Positions 7,318 to 12,981 of a stretch of DNA of 12,981 nt are shown piece by piece; positions within the stretch are counted from its first letter, which is position 1; each line of letters begins with the position of its first letter. The notes below the pieces were generated by a model. The model saw nothing but the letters and a program-made list of their open reading frames with translations. It did not search any database and was not told where the DNA came from. The position numbers and the translations under genes were made by a program. Source of the stretch: Symbiodinium natans (Eukaryota > Sar > Dinophyceae > Suessiales > Symbiodiniaceae); the NCBI GenBank assembly GCA_905221605.1, contig CAJNDS010000744.1:64001-76981 (forward strand), in the 5' to 3' direction.

Positions 7318-8270
7318 GGAGAGAAGGAGGGAAAGATAAGAGGAACACGATTTTCATGGGAAGAGCCAAGAAAAGAATAGAAGAGAGATAAAACAAGGCG
7401 CAAAGAAGATGGTACTCTTCTTTATCTATCCTCTCTCCCTTATCTCTCCGTTCCCTCTGTCTTTTCGAAATGAGAAAAACAAAAAGAAAGATGAAAAGAA
7501 GAATGGTTAGGAAAAGAGCCGAAGAGATAGGCCGAAAAGAGGGGTATGGTGAAGTACGGCAAAGGTCCACGCACAAGGAGTCACCTTCTGCTTACCCTTC
7601 CACTGCTTGATTTTACAAGCTCCTTTCTTGTGTTTTATCAGTTAGAATTAAAAGGAAACAGAAGGAGAGAAGGGAAAGGGAAGTGAGAGAGGAGAGACAA
7701 CAAGGAGGCCATTTAATTTCCTGTGAGTTATCAAAAGGAATGCAATATTATGGGAAGAGCAATGGGAAAAAAGAGTGGAAGAGAAATTAAGACAGGAGAG
7801 GGAGGTGCAAAAATAAGGCAAAGAGAAGATGGTGCCGTTTTCATCTCACCTCTCGTTCTTATCTTCCTCTTCTCTGGTTCTTTTCCCTGTGAAATAAAAA
7901 AACAAAAGGAAGGACAATGAACATATAAAGGAACCCGTTTTCGTTTTCCGTTTGGGAACAAGGAAAAAAACAGAGGCGATAGGGCGAGAGGAGGGGTTTG
8001 CTGAAGCATGGGGAGGGTGTACGGGCAAGGGGCCAACTCCGCCCACTTCCCCCATCCATTGAAAGAGGAAAAGGAACAGGGCCTCCATTCCCCTCTTTTC
8101 TTCCTTTCTTGCGTTTTTGTCGTTTAGAAGGGAACAGGAGAAGAGGAGGGAGAGAGAAGGAGAGAGGAGACATAAAAAGGGTTGCATTTTTAATGGGAAG
8201 AGCAAAGAAAAGACCAGAAGAGAGATGATGGGAGAAGAGGGGGAGACAAAACAAGGCGCGCAGAAAATGG

Positions 8271-8929
8271 GCAGATAAGAAGAGAGGAAAGGGAATGACC
8301 AAGTACAATGAGGAGTTCTTCAATTTCCCTCCCTATCTCTTATGTTACTTTTCCTTCTTGTGGGGTGTCCCTTTTTCTCTTGAAGATGCAGAAAACGATT
8401 GAAAAGGACACCCGTTCCATCGCACATATGTAGGGAAAAAGAGAGAGAATCATGAGCATCAGCTGGGCTTGCTGCCAATCCAACATGGGCGTCCCTTTTA
8501 ATCGCATTCTGTGTCCTTTTTTCTCGCTTGAAGATGCAGAAAACGATCCAAAAGCACATCTGTTGGAGGAAGAGAGAAGGAGAGAGGAGAGATACCAAGG
8601 ATTGCATATTTAATGGGAAGAGCAAGGAAGAGAATAGAAGACAGATGAATAGAGAAGATGGCGCTCTTCTTTATCTCTTCTCTCTCCCTTGTTTCTCCCT
8701 TCCCTCTTTCTTTTCGAAATGAGAAAAACAAAAAGGAAGAACTATGAGAAGGAGAAGAGTAAGGAAAGGAACAGAAGAGATAGGCCGAGAGGCTGAATAT
8801 GATGGAGTATTATGGAAAGGCTCACGCGCAAGGAGTCACCCTCTGCTTACCTTTTCACTGCTTTATCATATGAGTTCCTTTCTTGTGTTTTATCAGTTAA
8901 AAGGAAGCGGAAGAAGAGAAGGGAAAGGG
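8271..8929 (+). repeat. Left copy of a recent ~890-bp-spaced duplication
   Basis: This segment matches 9183-9826 almost base for base, with scattered substitutions and a few indels. Compared with the right copy it has about 26 extra bases at 8294-8320 and lacks 29 bases near 8657. That missing piece (ACAAAACAAGGCGC and neighbours) is present in other units of the array, so the left copy lost it. In the right copy the piece is bounded by AGAGAAG at 9535 and 9564, a direct repeat that explains the deletion by slippage. Confidence 0.92.
8363..8413. repeat. Stem-loop with a loop motif repeated nearby
   Basis: GGGTGTCC (8363-8370) pairs with GGACACCC (8406-8413), and TTTTC pairs with GAAAA inside it. 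The loop contains a 21-base sequence (8379-8399, core GAAGATGCAGAAAACGAT). It recurs exactly at 8527-8547, there between a TGTGTCC-like and a GCACA-like flank that pair only weakly. The right duplicate carries the same stem at 9249-9256 and 9292-9299. Possible roles (regulatory RNA or TE end) cannot be told from the sequence. Confidence 0.6.
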
Positions 8930-9182
8930 AAGTGAGAGAGGAACGATAACAAGGATGCTATGTTTCCCGAAGCGTGCTGCAAGGAATAGAAGAGACAGGA
9001 AGCAAGGAGACGGAATCACAAAATAAGGCGCAAAGCTGTACATATCATCTCTCCCTTGTCTCTCCCTATTCCCTTTCGAACTAGAAAAAAACCATTCTTG
9101 CTTTTCACAGATAGGTTCCCTCTCTCCTCTTCAGGAAATCCCCTTTCCCTTATGTTGCTTTTTGAAGCGAATAAGAAAAATA

Positions 9183-9826
9183 GCAGATAAGAAGAGAGGA
9201 AAGGGTCAATTTCCCTCCCTATCTCTTATGTTGCTTTTCCTTCTTGTGGGGTGTCCCTGTTTCTCTTGAAGATGCAGAAAACGATTGGAAAGGACACCCG
9301 TTCCATCGCCCATGTGTAGGGAAAGAGAGAGAATCATGAGCATCAGCTGGGCTTGCTGCCACTCCAACATGGGCGTCCCTTTTAATCGCAGTCTGTGTCC
9401 TTTTTTCTCGCTTGAAGATGCAGAAAACGATCCAAAAGCACATCTGTTGGAGGAAGAGAGAAGGAGAGAGGAGAGATACCAGGGATTGCATATTTAATGG
9501 GAAGAGCAAGGAAGAGAATAGAAGACAGATGAATAGAGAAGAGGGAGAGACAAAACAAGGCGCAGAGAAGATGGCACTCTTCTTTATCTATTCTCTCTCC
9601 CTTGTCTCTCCCTTCCCTCTTTCTTTTCGAAATGAGAAAAACAAAAAGGAAGAACTATGAGAAGGAGAAGAGTAAGGAAAGGAACAGAAGAGATAGGCCG
9701 AGAGGATGAATATGATGGAGTATTATGGAAAGGCTCACGCGCAAGGAGTCACCCTCTGCTTACCTTTCCACTGCTTTATCATATGAGTTCCTTTCTTGTG
9801 TTTTATCAGCAGAAGAGAAGGGAAAA
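9183..9826 (+). repeat. Right copy of the ~890-bp-spaced duplication
   Basis: Near-identical partner of 8271-8929. It retains the 29-base piece missing on the left. Near its end it lacks about 15 bases (the TTAAAAGGAAGCGGA region after TTTTATCAG). It stops where the 55-bp satellite begins, at AGCAAAA, a short string shared by both families that could have guided the junction. The minus-strand open frames over the two copies start alike but end differently because of small indels, which argues against coding. Confidence 0.92.
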
Positions 9827-11609
9827 GCAAAAATTGAGCCCAACATTTTAGGACCAGGGCTTGCGATCTGACTCTTTGGAGAAAAAAAATCGATTCCAAA
9901 ATCTTAGGGACCAGGGCTTGCGATGTTACTCTTTGGAGCAAGAAATGAGCCCAAAATCTTAAAGACCGGGGCTTGCGATTTCACCTTTTGGAGCAAATAC
10001 TGGGCCCAAAATCTTCGGGACCAGGGCTTGCAATTTGACTCCGTGGAGCACAAATCGACCCCGAAATCTTAGGGACCAGGGCTTGCGATTTGACTCTGTG
10101 GAGCACAAATCGACCCCGACAACTTAGGGACCAGGGCTTGCGATTTGACTCTTTGGAGCAAAAATCGACCCAAAAATCTAAGGGACCAGGGCTTGCGATT
10201 TTACTCTTTGGCGCAAAAACTGGCCCCCAAATCTTAGGGACCAGGGCTTGCGATGTCACTCTTTGGAGCAAAGTTGAACCCAAAGTCTTAGGGACCAGGG
10301 CTTGCGATTTGACTCTTTGGAGCAAAAACTGTGCCCAAAATCTTAGGGAGCAGGGTTTGCGATTTGACTCTTTGGAGCAAAAACTGGGCCCCAAATCTTA
10401 GGGGCCAGGGCTTGCGATTTGACTGTTTGGAGCAAAAACTGGGCCCAAAATCTTAGGGACCAGGGCTTGCGATGTTACTCTTTGGAGCAAAAACTGGGCC
10501 CCAAATCTTTTTGACCAGGGCTTGCGATGTCACTCTTTGGAGCAAAAATTGAACCCAAAATCTTAGGGACCAGGACTTGCGATGTCACTCTTTGGAGCAA
10601 AAACTGGGCCCCAAATCTTAGGGACCAGGGCTTGCGATTTGACTCTTTGGAGCAAAAATTGAACCCAAAATCTTAGGGACCAGGGCTTGCGATGTCACTC
10701 TTCGGAGCAAAAACTGGGCCCAAGATCTTAGGGACCAGGGCTTGCGATGTCGAATGCAAAATCTTAGGGACCAGGGCCTGCGATTTGACTCTTTGGAGCA
10801 AAAATTGAACCCAAAATCTTAGGGACCAGGGCTTGCGATTGGACTCTTTGGAGGAAAAACTGGGCCCAAGATCTTAGGGACCAGGGCTTGCGATGTCACT
10901 CTTTGGAGCAAAAAATGAACCCAAAATCTTAGGGACCAGGGCTTGCGATTTGACTCTTTGGAGCAAAAACTGGGCCCCAAATCTTAGGGACCAGGGCTTG
11001 CGATGTCACTCTTTGGAGCAAAAAACGAACCCAAAATCTTAAGGACCAGGGCTTGCGATGTCACTCTTTGGAGCAAAAATTGAACCCAAAATCTTAGGGA
11101 CCAGTACTTGCGATGTCACTCTTTGGAGCAAAAACTGGGCCCCAAATCTTAGGGACCAGGGCTTGCGATTTGACTCTTTGGAGCAAAAACTGGGCCCAAA
11201 ATCTTAGGGACCCGGGCTTGCGATGTTACTCTTTGGAGCAAAAACTGGGCCCCAAATCTTAGGGACCAGGGCTTGCGATGTCACTCTTTGGAGCAAAAAA
11301 TGAACCCAAAATCTTAGGGACCAGGGCTTGCGATTTGACTCTTTGGAGCAAAAACTGGGCCCAAGATCTTAGGGACCAGGGCTTGCGATGTCACTCTTTG
11401 GAGCAAAAAATGAACCCAAAATCTTAGGGACCAGGGCTTGCGATGTTACTCTTTGGAGCAAAAACTGGGCCCCAAATCTTAGGGACCAGGGCTTGCGATG
11501 TCACTCTTTGGAGCAAAAATTGAACCCAAAATCTTAGGGACCAGGGCTTGCGATGTCACTCTTTGGAGCAAAAACTGGGCCCCCAATCTTAGGGACCAGA
11601 GCTTGCGAT
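9827..11609 (+). repeat. 55-bp satellite array, block 1 (33 copies)
   Basis: The landmark GCTTGCGAT recurs from 9859 to 11601, almost always 55 bases apart. The unit reads GGGACCAGGGCTTGCGAT, then TTGAC or GTCAC or GTTAC, then TCTTTGGAGCAAAAA, then CTGGGCCCC or TTGAACCC, then AAATCTTA. One unit (10740-10775) is shortened to 36 bases by an internal deletion. The variant sites are not randomly mixed: ordered runs of variants recur, showing segmental copying. Since 55 is not a multiple of three, each translation drifts through all frames, so long open frames here (for example 9981-10394 minus) are not genes. I do not recognise the family. Confidence 0.97.
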
Positions 11610-11964
11610 AGTACATCGGGTTTAGGGTTTAGAGTCGAGGGGTACACAAGGTGCTTGAAATTCGGGCGCAAGGGCGCAAGGGGGATCCCGGAAGCTCGGG
11701 AAGAAATGGGCAATTATGCCCAGGGTTTTTTGTATTCTGACGCTCAAGTACTGCTATTTGCCTAAGAGCCCCTCCCCAAAAATCATCGAAAGATACTAAT
11801 CGCTAGATTGCCCTCATAAGGCAGAAGATTTTCGCTACTTTGAGGGGGCTCCTAAGCAATTGGTAGAATACGGGGGGTTATGAAATGGAGTTCTATAATT
11901 CGCAACTTTCGAGCTTTGGATGCCAGTGGAAGCAGGCACTTGGGGCTTCGGTTGAAGTCGCACA

Positions 11965-12076
11965 CTTGGTAGCCCTGCAACCATATTATAGTAAGGGCAC
12001 CCCTTTTCTGGGTTGGTTATTTTATAAGGGAACCCATAACCAAAAAAAGGGTAAAGGGTGCCACTGGGCTACCAAG
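11965..12076. other. 112-nt nested hairpin
   Basis: Three concentric stems are perfectly complementary. The outer is CTTGGTAGCCC (11965-11975) with GGGCTACCAAG (12066-12076), 11 pairs. The middle is GGCACCC (11996-12002) with GGGTGCC (12056-12062), 7 pairs, extendable by TTT/AAA past a bulge. The inner is TTGGTTAT (12013-12020) with ATAACCAA (12036-12043), 8 pairs. TGGGTT (12009-12014) and AACCCA (12031-12036) offer a competing inner stem. The asymmetric spacer on the left (11976-11995) would be a large bulge. It looks like a structured RNA or a foldback DNA element. No promoter or terminator is evident. Confidence 0.7.
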
Positions 12077-12135
12077 CACAAGAGTAGCCTAGGAATGAGA
12101 AACCTACCTTTGGAGTAGACCCTGGAAAAAAAGTA

Positions 12136-12258
12136 TATACCTTTTAGGTATAAGTAGCTATAATAGGAACTCAGACCCAAAAAAAGTATTAAAGTACAGT
12201 ACTCCAAAACCCAGGAAAAGGGTTGCCCTCTTTGTTTCTAAAGGGGCGTATGGGTCTG
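12136..12258. repeat. Cluster of small hairpins within the island
   Basis: Perfect stems follow closely. TATACCT (12136-12142) pairs with AGGTATA (12146-12152) around TTT. AGTAC (12193-12197) pairs with GTACT (12199-12203). AACCC (12208-12212) pairs with GGGTT (12220-12224). GCCC and CTTT (12225-12233) pair with AAAG and GGGC (12240-12247) around a one-base bulge. Enclosing most of these, CAGACCCA (12172-12179) pairs with TGGGTCTG (12251-12258). Individually such short stems can arise by chance; the density is what stands out. Confidence 0.55.
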
Positions 12259-12302
12259 GGGGACCCTAAACCCCCCCAAGACAGGGAACAGGGCCGACTG
12301 TG

Positions 12303-12981
12303 GTCACTCTTTGGAGCAAAAATTGAACCCAAAATCTTCGGGACCAGGGCTTGCGATTTGACTCTTCGGAGCAAAAACTGGGCCCCAAATCTTAGGGACC
12401 AGGGCTTGCGATGTTACTCTTTGGAGCAAAGATTGAACCCAAAATCTTAGGGACCAGGGCTTGCGAATTGACCCTTTGGAGCAAAAACTGGGCCCAAAAT
12501 CTTAGGGACCAGGGCTTGCGATTTGACTCTTTGGAGCAACTGGGCCCAAGATCTTAGGGACCAGGGCTTGCGATGTCACTCTTTTGGGCAACAAATGAGC
12601 CCAAAATCTTAGGGAGCAGGGCTTGCGATTTGACCCTTTGGAGCAAAAACTGTGCCCCAAATCTTAGGGACCAGGGCTTGCGGTTTGACTCTGTGGAGCA
12701 AAAATTGAACCCGAAATCTTCGGGACCAGGGCTTGCGATTTGACTCTTCGGAGCAAGAAATGAGCCCAAAATCTTAAGGACCAGGGCTTGCTTTGGAGCA
12801 AAAAACTGAGTCCAAAATCTTAGGGACCAGGGCTTGCGATGTTACTCTTTGGAGCAAAAACTGGGCCCCAAATCTTAGGGACCAGGGCTTGCGATGTCAC
12901 TCTTTGGAGCAAAAATTGAACCCAAAATCTTAGGGACCAGGACTTGCGATGTCACTCTTTGGAGCAAAACTGTGCCCCCAA
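12303..12981 (+). repeat. 55-bp satellite array, block 2 (12 landmarks, runs off the window)
   Basis: Same family and same strand as 9827-11609, resuming mid-unit. Landmarks lie at 12349, 12404, 12459, 12514, 12566, 12621, 12676, 12731, 12786, 12832, 12887 and 12942. The unit before 12566 is three bases short, and the unit at 12786 lacks about nine bases. The last three units reproduce, in order, the variant combination seen at 10465-10629, including the rare GGACTTGC spelling. The array continues past the window end. Confidence 0.97.

Larger units (their letters stand above)
7251..9826 (+). repeat. Purine/pyrimidine-rich array of diverged ~400-bp units
   Basis: The core GGGAAGAGC, in an AATGGGAAGAGCAAAGAA-like setting, recurs at 7358, 7752, 8195, 8615 and 9499, with a decayed copy near 8968. 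It is followed by ACAAAACAAGGCGC and AGAAGATGG in most units. A pyrimidine-rich block then follows (CTCTCTCCCTTATCTCTCC-like), then CTTTTCGAAATGAGAAAAAC, a purine-rich block, and a tail with CGCAAGGAGTCACC and CTTTCTTGTGTTTTATCAG (clearest near 7620, 8880 and 9795). Units are 350-530 bp apart because of indels. Frames on either strand are shifted by indels between copies, so coding is not supported. I do not recognise the family. Confidence 0.88.
11610..12302. other. 693-bp island interrupting one 55-bp unit
   Basis: The last unit of block 1 stops at GCTTGCGAT (11609), and block 2 resumes at GTCACTCTTTGG (12303), exactly the next expected bases, so the island splits a single unit in phase. 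It begins with AGTACATC and a short telomere-like string (GGGTTTAGGGTTTAGAG, 11618-11634). It then holds AT-richer sequence full of inverted repeats (11965-12258). I see no terminal inverted repeat, no clear target-site duplication and no transposase. The longest frame (11885-12118 plus, 77 codons) spans the hairpin arms and matches nothing I know. It could be a non-autonomous mobile element, an organelle-DNA insertion or repair filler. Confidence 0.75.

Noticed and set aside
8320-9509. Similar minus-strand frames (8320-8625 and 9219-9509) as a duplicated gene
   Set aside because: The similarity follows from the DNA duplication. Small non-triplet indels change the C-terminal ends, and no domain is recognisable.
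9981-10401. Frames in the 55-bp array (9981-10394 minus, 10090-10401 plus) as repeat proteins
   Set aside because: The 55-base period is not a multiple of three, so the translation cycles through all frames. Open stretches simply reflect a lack of stops in the monomer.
11846-11915. tRNA or tRNA-derived SINE (AAGCAATTGGTAGAAT resembles a D-arm)
   Set aside because: No matching acceptor stem or GGTTCGAATCC-type T-arm at the right distance. The box A match is poor.
9827-12981. CRISPR array
   Set aside because: Copies are directly adjacent without unique spacers, variant sites lie within the unit, there are no cas genes, and the TTTAGGG context is eukaryotic.

Overview
This window looks like eukaryotic nuclear, repeat-dominated DNA, probably subtelomeric or heterochromatic. 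I find no protein-coding gene, rRNA or tRNA that I can defend. The clearest taxonomic clue is the heptamer TTTAGGG, found as interstitial tracts (155-245 and 2491-2560, plus degenerate scraps elsewhere). This is the Arabidopsis-type telomere repeat of land plants, many green algae, dinoflagellates and some other protists. I cannot place the organism more precisely. Nothing looks bacterial: there are no operons, no Shine-Dalgarno/ORF pairs and no recognisable protein families. The open frames are mostly by-products of low-complexity or tandem sequence.

Layout. (a) 1-5228 is fairly GC-rich, mostly single-copy sequence holding telomere-type tracts, an uninterrupted 60-base poly-G (785-844) and two short tandem repeats (21-bp period at 2316, 18-bp period at 3775). 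(b) 5229-5486 is homopolymer-rich. (c) 5487-5697 is a small array with a 72-75 bp period; each unit carries a GGTTTTTC/GAAAAACC-type inverted repeat. (d) 5698-7108 is an array of eleven roughly 117-bp monomers of two alternating types (A and B, giving a dimer of about 235 bp). Most monomers hold a G-run/C-run hairpin. (e) 7251-9826 is a purine/pyrimidine-rich array of diverged units of about 400 bp, with a recent duplication of about 890 bp inside it. (f) 9827-11609 is a 55-bp satellite (33 copies), which resumes at 12303 and runs off the window end (12 more copies). (g) Between the two blocks of (f) lies a 693-bp island (11610-12302). It interrupts one 55-bp unit without loss of repeat phase and is full of nested hairpins.

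No pathway links these parts. The common theme is four unrelated satellite families abutting one another, several with a higher-order structure (A/B dimers, duplicated pairs of units, mosaic 55-bp variants) and several with strong foldback potential. Long G-runs and the G-rich telomere strand all lie on the + strand. The items most worth following up are the in-phase 693-bp insertion with its 112-nt nested hairpin, and the GC-arm hairpin satellite whose G and C arms change length together.
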